A stretch of DNA of 64,000 nt from Malus domestica (GCF_042453785.1 NC_091669.1:12040501-12104500); one strand, 5' to 3'; counted from the stretch's first letter, positions 46,884-63,092 are shown. Translations and numbers: made by a program. Notes: generated from the letters alone by a model not told the origin.

Positions 46884-47011
46884 ATCCACACACCTTATTT
46901 TACTTCTTACACACCCTTTAATAATTTTTGTCCGTTGATCTTTTTCAATTCATCCGATTCGACGGCCGAAAATTAAAAATGTGTGTGAGAAGTAAAATGG
47001 GATGTGTGGAT
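46884..47011. mobile_element. Hairpin MITE, about 128 bp
   Basis: ATCCACACACCTTATTTTAC on the left pairs with GTAAAATGGGATGTGTGGAT on the right with few mismatches, and pairing continues through 'ttcttacacac'/'gtgtgtgagaa'. Short loop, no coding capacity. Confidence 0.75.
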
Positions 47012-47073
47012 ATCAGACCCCTTTAGTATTTCGTCTAATGCTATAACATGCACGGTATTTTTTTTTGCGGAAA

Positions 47074-47290
47074 AGGATTCTCTCCAGATCTTCTTTGTGG
47101 GAATTTGGATGATCAATTAATCGTATTAATTCATTGTACATTGTGCGGTCAATTTTCATTAGGTACTATTTATATTCAATTTTAAATTTTAAATTTTAAA
47201 TAATTTTTGACCGTACGATATATGATGAACGAGTATGATTGATTGATTTCTCGGATCTCCACAAAAAAGATCCGAAGATGATCATTTTCA
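47074..47290. mobile_element. MITE (family 1, copy 2)
   Basis: Left 'gattctctccagatcttctttgtgg'-type and right 'ccacaaaaaagatccgaag'-type ends are inverted repeats. The left half resembles the MITE at 21,672 ('tcttctttgtg', 'ttcattgtacattgtg'). Boundaries are approximate. Confidence 0.6.
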
Positions 47291-47558
47291 TTTTTTTTCA
47301 CCACCTTGGATCATACAGTGAATATTGTTCTACCAAATCACTAATTAATGCGTGCATATATAATTGTATAAACATGAAATTATAAGCCTTCATTCAAAGG
47401 TGGGCAACTATTATTGACAAGTAGAATCAAATCCAATTTCCAGTTCTAGGAAACAGTTCGAACAGGTAGAGTCCAAAACTATCACACGCCCCATCCCGTC
47501 CCCAATGCAGTAAAGGAAAAAGTAGATCGCACAGTCACTTGTCACACCCATTAAATTT

Positions 47559-47580
47559 TATATATATATATATATATATA
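47559..47580. repeat. (TA)n microsatellite
   Basis: About 11 TA units. The MITE at 47,587 appears to have inserted within this run, since TA repeats resume at 47,795. Confidence 0.85.
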
Positions 47581-47586
47581 CAGGGA

Positions 47587-47786
47587 GCTTAAGGGGAGGG
47601 ATCCCCATTTTTAAAAAAAAAATGGGGACACGCTCCCCACCGTTAGATTGACTTTAATGAAATTGTGTGGTTGAGATTAAAACACAGGCCATAGAATCTC
47701 AACCACAGGATTTCATTTAATTCAAATCCAACGGTGGGGAGCGTGTCCCCATTTTTTTTAAAAAATGGGGATCCCTCCCCTTAAGC
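47587..47786. mobile_element. MITE with long near-perfect arms, about 200 bp
   Basis: GCTTAAGGGGAGGGATCCCC at the left is the exact complement of the right end, followed by A/T runs and a second paired block GGGGACACGCTCCCCACCGT. The arms pair for roughly 65 bp. Near-perfect pairing suggests a young insertion. Confidence 0.85.
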
Positions 47787-47799
47787 AATTCCTATATAT

Positions 47800-50170
47800 A
47801 TATATATATTCTATATTTATCATTCAAAGGCTCATCACTCTCTCGACCAGATTTTGTCACCAAACATGTATTTGGAAAGAATGAAGATGAAACCCTACTC
47901 TGAAAAGGCATCTAGTCATCAAGGCCAAATGGGTTTTTTCGTACGTGCATAATGCATGCATGTGTGAGAGAGAAACAGGACGTTGATGTTTCACCCGAAA
48001 CTAAACTAACAATGTATATGTAGCGAGTAACACAACTTCATATAAGAACATGCAAAGTTTGGTAAATTAACTTTCGACGTGAGACTTCTTTTCACATTTT
48101 CACACACTTTCTTCACCTGTAACGAGTTCCAAAGCCTTATATGTGGGTTGCACAAGAGTGACACCAAAATGTGTGTGACAATGAGATCTAATACCACAAA
48201 AGAAGTTGAAATTCTAGCATAAACCAATTGGTCATATGAGAGTAACTATACTTCTAAAAAACACATGCGAAATTTGGTAAACTTCCAATACAAGACATTT
48301 CTTCTTATTGGCGAGAGTTACTACAAAAGGAGGGGTGGTGGTGAATGTAACCAGAAGGCATGGACGGAGGGAGGTAAGGCCTATTGGGGGCACATGCCCC
48401 CTCTCATCCTATTTTATTTGCATTAGAAATTATTCAATTAATCATTCCTATTTTTTATGCTTTACAAATTATTCAATTAATCATATTAAAATAATAAAAA
48501 TCCTCTTTTTGTTTTTAAATGCCCTCCTTCATTTCTGTATATTTTTCTCATGCACTAATGTCTAAACCTTATTGAATTGCATATATTTGATTAGTTAGTA
48601 CAAATGAGCATTGGATTGTCAATACAACAATTAAAGACAAAATTAAACAATAGAGTAATAAAATTAGGCATTTTGTAACTAATTTTTTCAGCATTTGTAA
48701 AAGAACTAGCTTTATTTGTCCAAAAAAAAAAGGGATCAAATTTTTTAAGATGCCCCCTCTTAATTAAATTTCTGACTTCGTCCCTACCAGGAGAGCATGG
48801 GGGACTAAGACAGAAACTACGTATCTGTCACTTTCCTTGTTCATCAAAGAGTTTATACAAGAAGAAAAGTTGCAGAGAACCTCACGTGGGAAAGGGAGTC
48901 CTTTGTGCAGGTACACATTTTTACACCACAAATTATTTTTTTCCATTTCACCGGTATATTTTGAGAATGGATCGAGATGCTTTATTGCTTTTAGGTAAAA
49001 TTCAAGATGTCATGTTCAATCATGTACGTTCATCTGATATACATGTGTGTGTGTGTATATGTATAATATATTGTTGGTTGAGCTTTGAAGCGCAAGCATG
49101 CAGCTTTCTGCACACATCATTCTCAAAGGGCCCATTTTTATCTCTGGTCTGTTTGAAAAATTCGTTGTCAATTTAAATGCTTAAATGGTCTTTTAATTTT
49201 GATTAAGTTCTTACTAATTGGAGCACAAGCTAAGAAGGATTGTCCAATCTCTCCCTCTCTCCTTCTCTTGAAAATTCATTTTTGATTCTCGCCTTCTTTT
49301 TTTAATTACAAAGAATATGCTTTGATTCCAACATTGAGTTGCTTGCAAGATTGTACGGCATAATTGATATGTCTTATTTCTCTATTTTTTTTTAAATGTT
49401 TATCTCTGCCAACTTTTTATGATACTTGTTAACTCTCGTATACATTATACATAGTTCAACTAATTACTCAATTATTTGTTGATTCCTTTTTTGTCAGACT
49501 GTTGTGTGACTACTGTATACGATTTTGTTTTATCTAGCAAACAGAATTGAAAAAAAAAAAAAAACAATTGCCCCTTCTTGGTAGGATGGCATTTTTAAAG
49601 TAGGTTTAAAGTTGGCTTTTCTACTTTTTTTCTTTTCAAAGACAAAATCTCATTTAAACTTGTGGAATAAAAAAAACATAAGGATAAAAGGCTGGTTTGA
49701 AATTGCATTTGTAAGAAGCAATTATGCTCATAAGTGTTTATTTGCATAAGTGCTTTTATTAGAAACACGTTAAATTTTTTATTAAAATTCCAAGTGTTTG
49801 CTTTATGAACAAACAACCGAAAGTGCTTCATGAAAAAATATTTGACGAATGCTTCTTGAAAATAATTTGACATGTGCTTTTTATGCTTGTTTGGAACTTA
49901 GAAGTATTTATGAAATTAATTCTTAGTAAAAATACGAGTGAATCTTGGAAAAACAATTGAAGTGCTCCCTGTAAAAAAAATACATAATTGTGCTTCTTCC
50001 AAAATGCATTTCAAGAATTTTTGAGAACTCGAAATATTTTCACAAAAAAACGATTTCAATTATTTTAAAATCAATTTCAAACAAATAGCTTACATTTTTT
50101 TCAGCTAAGCTGTCAAGGCAATCAAAAACGATTTCAAGCATTCCAGAGCAAATCACAAGTATATTCAAGC
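47800..50170. other. Spacer with a degraded transposon
   Basis: About 48,355-48,800 is bounded by 'gggggcacatgccccct' and 'gatgccccctcttaatt...gacttcgtccctacc', which recall ends of degraded hAT-type elements; no coding remains. The stretch 49,700-50,000 is AT-rich with 'aagtgctt' words seen in many apple repeats. No gene is supported. Confidence 0.4.
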
Positions 50171-50178
50171 TTTAAGTA

Positions 50179-50208
50179 TGGGCCAAAATATGGGCCAAAC
50201 TTTGGGCC
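50179..50208 (+). promoter_or_regulatory. Three site II elements (TGGGCC) upstream of COQ3
   Basis: TGGGCC occurs at 50,179, 50,191 and 50,203, exactly 12 bp apart, about 140-170 bp before the ATG. Site II elements bind TCP factors and are enriched in plant nuclear genes for mitochondrial proteins, which fits COQ3. Confidence 0.65.
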
Positions 50209-50346
50209 TTCACCGTCCCACCCAAAAGCATAAACCCAATCCCACCCAACCCAACCCAAAGGATTCTCCTTCGCCGGACGGACTCTATTTGCACTCCCTT
50301 TTCTTCTTCGTTCAATTTCACTCTCTCTTACTCTCAGCAAATCGCC

Positions 50347-53305
50347 ATGGCTGTGGCTTTGAAGCTCCTGAAGCTACTCCGACCACTGCAGACCACCTCC
50401 ACAATCCTCCACCGCAATCTCAGCCCACAGCTCTCGAGCATTCGCAGTGTAACCAGAGTCTTCTCAGACTCTCCTCTTCTAACCGAGCCCCTCCCGGCTT
50501 CACCGCCGCTAAACCCTCATTTTCCTTCCCCGTCGTCCCTGAACCAGTACGAGCTTGCCAAGTTCGCCTCCATTGCCGAAACCTGGTGAGAGCTTCTCCC
50601 TTTTAGCATACAAGGTTCAATTTTTGCACTTGAATTTGATTTAGCTGTGGTATGATTGTGAATTCATGACCAATGAGAAAGAAAATTACTCGTTAGATTA
50701 AAGCTATTGGATTTTTCAGGTGGGATTCTGAAGGGCCGTTCAAACCATTGCATCTGCTGAATTCTACAAGGCTTGCTTTCATTCGCTCCACGCTTTGCCG
50801 ACATTTCGGGTAAATAGGTTTTCTTGGTGCAGTTTTAGGGATTAGTAATGTTGCCAAATTCGTAGCTGCCGAGTAATTAAGAAAGTAGATTGCTTTGGTG
50901 CCTGGCATTGTCTGCGGAAGTGAAATTCGTAAAAGGAACGATACTTTACTAACATTTTTCAAAAGCTAAATGATGATTCCGAGTATTATGTTTTGTGTTT
51001 CTGATGTTCAGGAGGGATCCGTTATCTCCTAGGCCATTCGATGGCCTCAAATTTATCGATGTTGGCTGTGGTGGTGGAATTGTTTCTGAGGTATGTTATC
51101 GTGCACCTTCCCAGGTGCATTCACTCCTCTTCACTGCACATGAACACCATGTTTATATAATTGTACCTCCTACCTGTGGTGTGCTGATTCCCAGGTGCAT
51201 TCACTACTCTTCACTGCACATGAACTCCGTGTTTATATAATTTTACCTCCTACCTGTGGTGTGCTGATTCCCTATTAATATGTTCCGCATTGTACTCACT
51301 CAACATTTTGAATCCTCTTTCAGTTATGTTTAATTTAACTGATAGCTTTACCTAGCAATTGTTTTTGGTCAAGGGGTCATGTTAATATAACAATCTATAG
51401 CCTTTTTCAGCCTTTAGCTCGAATGGGAGCTACTGTGACAGGAGTTGATGCGGTTGAGAAAAATATCAAGATAGCACGTGTTCACGCTGTATGACCACTC
51501 TCTTGAACAATGGCAATTAATTTTTTTTTTTTATTAAGTATTTGTGCATGTGCAAGTACTTTGTTTCATAAAGTGTCTTAACATGCTTCTAAACATTACT
51601 CATTCACACAGGATTTGGATCCAGTGACCTCGAGAATTGAATACCAATACACTACAGCTGGTATGCGCTAAATTTGTTCTTATTCAGTGTAGTCAAGTTT
51701 GTGGTAATGGATTCAATTAGTATTTGATCTTTCATGCATCTCTTTAGAATGCATGGGTTTCCACCCTAAATGAACACATTGAATGGCTCACTATGATCGT
51801 TGATGGCATAAGTTAGGAAAACTTTACTTGGTTGCATCCACTGCATTCAAAACCTGTTAAATACAATGAGTGATACCCAGCTGATAGCCACTTAAAATGT
51901 GTTTTCTTTCTGAGACATTCCTGCATGATATAAATGGTATTTTGATTCTTTCAGTATCCTATTTGGAATCTTTGTCCCATGCAATTTACGTTTTTGTGGT
52001 GGTATCAGTAAATGTTGTTGATCCTCTAAGACATTTGACCTGTACTAGCAAATTGTGTTGTTGTGAGTTTTGTTATTTACAAAGTGCTATTATTTCAGTG
52101 CTGAAGATCGTTTGGGTATTTTTTTTTTTAATCTCAAGTAATCGTACTTTTCTTAATTGTGTTCTTCCAATTATAATATAAACAGAAAAGCTAGTTGAGG
52201 AACAGAAGAATTTTGATGCTGTTTTTGCTTTAGAGGTAAAAACTGCCTGTATGATTGTCTCTTTCTTCAGTGTTCTTAACTAATTTGGTTGTAAATTGAT
52301 GATTTTACTCAAGGTAATTGAGCATGTAGCCGACCCTACCGAATTCTGCAAATCTCTATCAGCATTAACTGTCCCCGGTGGAGCAACTGTTATTTCAACC
52401 ATTAACCGTTCTATGAGAGCGTATGCTACTGCCATTTTTGCAGCAGAGTATATCCTCCAATGGGTATAATTCATTATTACCTCCTGCTGTTGATTATGTG
52501 TTTTTGATCTACCATGCAACATCTGTTGCTTTGCTGCAATTTTGCCTTCTTTCTTTAACTTGGTTGTTTTTGTTGCATTCATGTTTGAAATTCTAAAAGA
52601 CCTGATTGGTTTATATGTGAGTGATATGATTCCTGTTTTATTAGAACTATCCAACTGATATCGGTATATGATATTGCATATAAACTTTAGAAATTGTTGT
52701 CAATGAAACGATGCTGGGTTTCAAAATCTAAAGTATGTTTAAGTGCACTAAGATTTCTGGAAACATATCCTGAAGCTATACTAAAATTCCATATTATATC
52801 GTTGTGATTACAATTGTTACAATTCTAAGGGAATTAACTCTTATTCAATTCAACGTGTACCTCTAAAATAATTCGCTATGGAGGTGGAAGGATTTCTGTA
52901 TTTTTCAGCATTTTTCTTTGAAAAATAGTTTGATCAAGTCATATTTACTCAAGTCTATTCATCATCTGTTGATAATATTTTGACTTGAACCAAATCGATT
53001 GTTTTACAGCTTCCTAAAGGTACACATCAATGGTCCAGTTTTCTCGCTCCCGAAGAACTAGCCCTGATCCTGGAGCGTGCTTCTATTTCAGTAAGCCGTA
53101 ACAACTATTTCCGCCCTAGGAACTTCTGCTATTTTTACCCATGCACTTGTCGCTAACGCTTGTTTTCTGTTTGGTTGGTTTTGTGCAGGTCCAAGAGATG
53201 GCTGGGTGCGAGTACGACCCTTTGTCAGGTAGATGGTCTTTATCCGACGATGTTAGTGTAAATTTTATTGCTTATGGTGCTAAAACAATAACATCCAATT
53301 TATAA
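50347..53305 (+). CDS. COQ3: Ubiquinone biosynthesis O-methyltransferase, mitochondrial
   Basis: Nine exons join to 310 residues: 50347-50585, 50720-50809, 51012-51090, 51411-51488, 51612-51660, 52186-52235, 52314-52463, 53010-53090, 53189-53305. The first 50 residues (MAVALKLLKLLRPL and onward) are basic and hydroxylated with few acids, a mitochondrial targeting peptide. The class I methyltransferase fold starts at FASIAETWWDSEGPFKPLH; motif I is FIDVGCGGGIVSE (SAM binding), motif II includes VTGVDAVEKNI, and DAVFALEVIEHVADP and PGGATVISTINR follow. The enzyme carries out the two O-methylations of coenzyme Q synthesis at the inner membrane, as known for COQ3/UbiG. Length is typical for plant COQ3. 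Site II motifs upstream suggest TCP-linked expression. I see no lesion. Confidence 0.95.
51108..51267 (+). repeat. 80-bp tandem duplication in COQ3 intron 3
   Basis: Two copies with period exactly 80 start at 51,108 and 51,188 ('ttcccaggtgcattcact') and differ at a few positions. The left copy begins 18 bp after a splice donor and each copy carries a 'cccag' that could act as a weak acceptor. Confidence 0.9.
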
Positions 53306-53309
53306 TGTT

Positions 53310-54257
53310 AAGGAAAGAGTAATTTCCATGCTCCCCCCCTTCTTGCTTGAATGAAAATTTTGTTCTTCTTCCTAGTCTCCATTGTTTCTAATTTCTTTTT
53401 GATCTGCATCTATGGGAAAGGAAATTCCGCCATACACACAAGCATTGTCATACGTTTGCAAGGTCGTGCACAAAAGTACATGAAACGGGATGTCAAAATA
53501 GCACATGACATTGTATAATTAGTTTGACACATTGCTACTTTTGATGTTCCCGTTTTAGATACTCTTGTGTGCAACCTTAGAAAATCTGTACCGTAATACA
53601 ATACTTGTGTTGTGTGTATGATGGATTTCGGAAATTTGTTTCATGTACTATTGTGCGCGACTTTAACTTCCTCAAATTACATTGTGTAGTTGGTCTTGAA
53701 TGCTATAATAACACATCTCCCGGTGTAGAGAAGTCATTGTCGAAATGTGTCACCGTAATAGTAATAACTCAAGATTCAAGAATAATACGGTCAATTTATT
53801 TTAAACCATGGCATAAAATTCATTAATTTCATTCCATTCCACGTTTGTGCTTACCCCAAACACGCCCTAAAGCCGATCAAATTTTATTGGAAACCAAAAG
53901 TATCTATCAACAGTCATTACGTCATCGTATACATAGTCAATACGTCGTCGTATATTATCCAGGTCCAGTGTTCCCACCATCTAATTTTCAGAAAGCATTG
54001 AGCTTCCCGAGACGGATTAAAACAGACCGCGGGACCCACTTATCATCCTTCGCGCCATCGCATTCACTTCCCAAAATCAACCGTTCCGACCGTTAACATG
54101 AAACCTCGAGTTAATCACTGCCGTTGATTTCAGATTAACTATTTGCTTGCCGCACACGTCGCCCTGCTTTTACCAATCATTTGAATTCCTAATTTGCTTG
54201 CTAATTAACTGTTTATTCACCCAATCAAAATTATTAACTGTTTTTTAAATAATAAGA

Positions 54258-54301
<44 letters not shown>

Positions 54302-54455
54302 TAAAAGCAGGAAGAAGAAGAGACGTCTCTCTTTATTAGGCTCTCTACAAATTCTATCAGCTCTCCTCTACCATTTTTTCTCAAATCTTTCTCTCTCTAG
54401 AAATTCATCGATCAAAATCTGAAATTTGTCACAGAAGTTTGAAAATTCAAGGTAC
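53310..54455. other. Spacer between COQ3 and citrate synthase
   Basis: Contains the COQ3 3' UTR, AT-rich sequence and, from about 54,265, a (TA)n run followed by the pyrimidine-rich leader of the citrate synthase gene. No other gene is seen. Confidence 0.5.
54265..54290. repeat. (TA)n microsatellite in the citrate synthase promoter
   Basis: About 13 TA units some 170 bp upstream of the ATG, followed by AAAT repeats. Confidence 0.85.
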
Positions 54456-54459
54456 TGAA

Positions 54460-58224
<3,765 letters not shown>

Positions 58225-59024
58225 GCACTCAGTCCGAATTGTGTGAGACTTCACAGAAATAAAAATAAATTTCACAATATACCTAGGGGAGAAAGAAGTA
58301 TCTTTTCATCTTTCTGTAAATTATGCCTTAAGTGAAAGCACAAGAGTTGCGGAGGCTTGTAGGTTAGGCATTATGTAGCGAAAATAACGACGCTTTGGTG
58401 GTGTTGAATTCTGAAATTTCCAGTCAGTCATCTGGTTTAATGTTATGTACGATTTTTAACTCAGTAGTCCTCAAATGGATATAGAGTTCTTTCTTATATA
58501 TTTTTGGATTTTTCATTAATACTTCGCATCATTGGATGATACGGAATGAATGCCTAAGATTAAGAATAGAAGATCTAAACAAATTTGCAAATCAAATCTA
58601 ATGGCTAAAATAGCTGTAATATTGAATGATGCGCACCATTGTTGTTTGTGTTTTTCTTTCTTATGACAGTCAAGCAATTAGGCATCTTTCTATCTAAAAA
58701 GGCATGTATGAGTCCTAGAACGCGTACTTGGTTTTGCGTTAAGTCTTTCATTAGCCTCAAGTACTCTATATCTTTTTTCAAAGTCTCTTTCTAAGTTTTT
58801 CTCTACCCCTTTTATCCTAAGTCGCTATCTCATGTAGCATTTTTTAACCGGAGCATCTGTAGATTTCAAGTCACACTCAAGTTTGAATTCATTCTATAAA
58901 AAACAAATAGACAAATAATATCCCCTTCAATCTTTTTTCAAATATGGCACATATAATTTTGATTAGCCCATTTGACATCGATAGTTTCAATAGTTTAGGC
59001 CTTCGAGACACTAGAACACCAACC

Positions 59025-59225
59025 TCAACAAATGGCTCAGTGGTAAGGGTTCATATTTTGATTTCTAAAATACAAAAAACAAGGAGGTCCCACGTTCGAG
59101 GCTTCAAACTGGTGAGTTTACTTGACTGTGGCCAGAGAGAGGCTAAAATCTCTTTGAGTCTTCCCAGTCCTCGGAAGTGGTGAATAACCGTGGCTTGCCA
59201 TCAGTTGTCATCTTTTTTATAGAAA
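59025..59225 (+). mobile_element. tRNA-derived SINE
   Basis: TGGCTCAGTGG at 59,032 matches a Pol III A box and 'cgttcgaggctt' near 59,094 a B box, at a somewhat long but SINE-like spacing. A non-tRNA body follows and ends in a T-rich tail. Its tRNA-like part cannot make a complete cloverleaf. Confidence 0.6.
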
Positions 59226-59375
59226 AATAAAATAAAAAGATACCCTAGAACACCTCCAGAATATGACTAACCAAATATGATACATGTTTTTTGTTTGGAC
59301 AATGAGATATTTTGAGAACAAGTAAATAAGCATACGACTGTGACTAATTGAGCTAACCTACAACCCGAGATAATA

Positions 59376-59377
<2 letters not shown>

Positions 59378-59408
<31 letters not shown>
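59378..59408. repeat. (TA)n microsatellite
   Basis: About 15 TA units in intergenic DNA. Confidence 0.9.
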
Positions 59409-59411
<3 letters not shown>

Positions 59412-59819
59412 TGCATCAATATGTTTACATTGCAGAGAGAAATTTGAGCTAAATCACACCATAAGTCAGCTATAAAAAAAAAAAATAGTACTAAACCATT
59501 GTACTTAGCATATAGTTCATGCTTTTTTTTCTTCTTTTTTTCTCTTATTCTCCCGTTTCTAATTAAAGCGGGAAACCACTTTGGATCGGACTCCATTATT
59601 AACCCGAATACGGAAGATCCGAAATCCATTAATACACGAGAAGACAAGTTTGGGCCGCTGACACATACACAAACAATACCCGAACAAATCCATCAATCTT
59701 TTTTTTTTTTTTTTACATTTGAACTGCTCGCTCCATACACCTGACCTCTCTTTCTTCCACTCACCGGCGGCCAATTTTCGGTCCGGCGATACCTCTTCCC
59801 GCCATTAGCTGAGGCCGGT

Positions 59820-61012
59820 AACACCAGGTCGGATTTCTCATCTATATAATGCACTTCTGTTCTCCTTTGGTTGTTGTTTCACTCTGATTTGGATCTACGA
59901 TGCTTATTTGCTTTGGATTTTGTTTGTTTCCTTGGAAAATCATGGAAAATATGTTAAAACCCAAATTGAAAGACTTGGAGTTTAGTTATTGTTGTTTTGC
60001 AAAATCATAAATTTGAATGTGATCTCGATTTTTAGCATCTGGGTACACACAGAATCAGGGGATTGTGATCAAATCATGAAGAAATTTTGACATGGACTGA
60101 CCCCATACAGTTGTATTGGGATTGATTGATCATAGGTTAGCTTCATAAGGTGCAATTTCACCTGGAATTTCAGTTCCAGCCCCTCAGAATCTTTCATTCT
60201 CTTCCAGCCCTTCTCTTGTCTCTCATTTTTTTCTGTCATTCACTCCCTAGTCAAGAACCGTGCGAAATGGCATTCTAGGATTCATATAGCCGACCCCACT
60301 TAGTGGGAAAAGGCTTTGTTGTTGTTGCTGTTGTTGTTGTATTCATTCCCTAGTCACTCCTCGGCGATATCCTAGCACACACAGTTTCGGTTAAGAGTTG
60401 AATGTACGGGTTTCAAACTTTTTCGCCCGATTTGTTTGATCTGTAATGCCTCCTGTTAGCGTTTGTTATTGTGGGTTCGCTGAAGATTGTTCTAGTTTGG
60501 TTCTGCTGTCGGGTTAGATTCTGTAGATATATTGAAGATTTACTTCTCAGGATTGTAATTGTGACACTGTTTCTGTTTCGATCTCTGATGCTGTAGGCAT
60601 TTGACAACAGGAAGATACTAGTTTTCTATACTCGGCTTTGTTATGCCATGTCGTGATTTTGTATATATTCTTACCGGAAAAAGAAATTCACTCCTAGTGT
60701 TTTTATGTTTAATGGATTGGGGACGGTTGGACATTTTAGGGTCCAGAAGTAGTGTGAAGTTTTTATAGGCATACCTATCAAAACAAGTCTTCGTGTTATG
60801 GGTGTAAGGTTACTAGGGAGGCTGTATGTTTTCCTTCAAATTAAGTTTGAAGAGATTTGCGTGTGTTTCTGTTATTAATTGCATCCTCTTGAGCGAGGAG
60901 GTTTTTATTATATACATGATGTTTTTACTTGCATTTTGCTATGCACTAATTGTTTACTTGCTTTTAAATGATATCCGCGAACCCTGCTTATGTATATTCT
61001 TCTTGGCTTAGA
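59820..61012 (+). other. Probable 5'-UTR intron of the V-ATPase D gene
   Basis: The leader is likely to end near GAGGCCG|GTAACA (about 59,818), and an acceptor ending GGCTTAG lies at 61,012, 11 bp before the ATG. The sequence between is T-rich with stop codons in all frames, as in a leader intron. A GTTGTT run sits near 60,320. I infer this without transcript data. Confidence 0.5.
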
Positions 61013-61023
61013 TCTTTGTAATC

Positions 61024-61803
61024 ATGTCTGGCCAAAGCCAACGGTTGAATGTAGTTCCTACCGTTACTATGCTTGGAGTTATGAAAGCTCGCCTTGTTGG
61101 TGCAACAAGAGGTCATGCTCTCCTGAAGAAGAAGAGTGATGCTTTAACAGTGCAGTTTCGTCAGATTCTTAAAAATATTGTGTCGACCAAAGAATCCATG
61201 GGAGATGTCATGAAAGACTCCTCCTTTGCCCTTACTGAAGCCAAGTATGTTGCTGGCGAGAACATCAAGCACATTGTTCTCGAGAATGTCCACAATGCCA
61301 CTATTAAAGTTCGATCAAGGCAAGAGAATGTTGCTGGTGTAAAGCTCCCAAAGTTCGACTATTTTACTGAAGGCGAGACCAAGAACGACCTCACTGGATT
61401 GGCAAGAGGTGGACAACAGGTCCAGCTCTGCCGTGCTGCTTATGTGAAAGCAATCGAGGTTCTCGTGGAGCTTGCTTCACTTCAAACATCATTTTTAACC
61501 CTTGACGAAGCAATCAAGACCACAAACCGTCGTGTCAATGCTCTGGAGAACGTTGTGAAGCCTAGGTTGGAGAATACAATAAGCTATATCAAGGGGGAGT
61601 TGGATGAGCTCGAAAGAGAGGACTTCTTCAGGCTGAAAAAGATACAGGGTTATAAGAAGCGAGAAATTGAGAGACAAATGGCAGCAGCCAGGAACTTTGC
61701 CAACGAGCAGGTTGCGGAAAAGTTATCGCTGAAGAAGGGCATTTCCCTAAATTCAGCTCAGAACTTGTTGTCTGCGGAGAAGGACGACGACATCATTTTC
61801 TGA
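61024..61803 (+). CDS. VHA-D: V-type proton ATPase subunit D
   Basis: An intronless coding sequence of 259 residues, the usual length for plant VHA-D (about 261 in Arabidopsis At3g58730, as I recall). The start MSGQSQRLNVVPTVTMLGVM, then RLVGATRGHALLKKKSDAL, and a long heptad-rich C-terminal region (NRRVNALENVVKPRLENTI, EREDFFRLKKIQGYKKREIE) fit the coiled-coil rotor axle. Subunit D links the V1 catalytic head to the proton-pumping Vo part, so it drives acidification of the vacuole and trans-Golgi. The first ATG after the inferred leader intron is the family start. Promoter and leader lie at about 59,700-59,820. No lesion is visible. Confidence 0.97.
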   Translation: MSGQSQRLNVVPTVTMLGVMKARLVGATRGHALLKKKSDALTVQFRQILKNIVSTKESMGDVMKDSSFALTEAKYVAGENIKHIVLENVHNATIKVRSRQENVAGVKLPKFDYFTEGETKNDLTGLARGGQQVQLCRAAYVKAIEVLVELASLQTSFLTLDEAIKTTNRRVNALENVVKPRLENTISYIKGELDELEREDFFRLKKIQGYKKREIERQMAAARNFANEQVAEKLSLKKGISLNSAQNLLSAEKDDDIIF

Positions 61804-63085
61804 TTCGGATGCTAGTTGTATATGCTTGTGCTTAGGATGTGTGATTCCGATCATGCTCCTTCGTTCTGCAGAGGAATTCTATTAATATTTAGCCGGACGG
61901 TCTTATATTCCGAATAAAAGCTCCATTCTGTTCATGTGTGTTTCTATTGATTGTGAATTATTTGTACCAAAACTTACATCAGTTCAAGGTTTTGAAATAT
62001 TTGTTGATTAGAAGATATCTGGTTTGTTGTAATTAATCCCTGCACCATTTATTCGGGAGGGGAGATTGGACTAACGATATTCGAGAGGAGCGATTGGACT
62101 AAGTCACACAATAAGATCATAACTAGTTATCAAACTCAACACAAGTAATACATGTCCCTACATACACGTGAGTTGAATCAAAACTCCTCACTTGCAAGTA
62201 AATAGGAATATCATTTTATTGTAGTTAGAAATGAATTGCTAATGCTGAGAAAGTTTCAGAAAGGGGTGGCCATCAAGGAACGGGATCTCTCCGGATCCTT
62301 TTCACCAAATCCAACAATTCAGGCTTTTGAAATTTAATCCAACAGCTAAAAACATGGAGCCCCTTTAAAAGTTATAATAACTTTAGCCGTTGGATCAAAT
62401 TTCAAGAGCCCGGATTGGTGAGGAAGGGATCCGGAGAGAATCCCTTTCCGGCCGCCAATCAGACTCAACCCCAATTTTAGACTAGGGGTAAATTTCGCAG
62501 TGTCTCCTCAACTTTTGACCTTTTAAAACGTGCTTATTTGCACCAACCGCCAAATTCATCACACTTCCCGTTTGTTTCCCGTCACTAAACGGGCGAAAAA
62601 TTGTCATATTTCAAAAGACTCGGGCTCAGAACCAAATTGAAAGTCTAGAGGAAAAATCGAAACAAGGTACCAAAGTAGTGCGATCCCCCATTCTAGGGGC
62701 ATTGCTAAAACAAATGACCAGCTGAATATCTAACTTAAACCGGCTGGTGGTGTTTGAGCTGCTACTGATATGAGGGTTAGAAATGAAAAGAATTGCAGGA
62801 AAATACACATCTTCAAGGGAAAATGAAGGCACAATAACATTATGGGGTATCGTTCGTCACTGATGTGAAATATTACTACGATGGAAGATGATTGAAAGAC
62901 AATCAAAGAAATAAAAAACAAAAACGATTCTTACTGATTGACACAATTGAAACGAGGACCACTGAAACGCCCAAGCTAAGAAGATTGAAGCCACCATGAT
63001 TTCTTAGAAATCGAGCCACACTTCAATAGACATGAGTTGCAGAACTCAACGAGTATTCCATCTGACACCCTTGTCTTCACAGATG
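61804..63085. other. 3' UTR of VHA-D and convergent spacer
   Basis: AATAAA at 61,913 is a plausible polyadenylation signal for VHA-D. A MITE lies at 62,279-62,449. The rest is unassigned sequence leading to the 3' end of the minus-strand elongin gene. Confidence 0.5.
62279..62449. mobile_element. MITE (family 2, copy 3)
   Basis: 'gggatctctccggatcctt' and 'aagggatccggagagaatccc' form the inverted ends; the core 'aaagttataataactttagccgttggat' type sequence is shared with the MITE at 22,628. The target duplication is unclear. Confidence 0.7.
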
Positions 63086-63092
63086 GCAATAT

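Larger units (their letters stand above)
58230..59760. other. Spacer between citrate synthase and V-ATPase D
   Basis: Holds the citrate synthase 3' UTR, a SINE at about 59,025-59,225, a (TA)n run at 59,378-59,408 and AT-rich DNA. No gene is supported. Confidence 0.5.
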
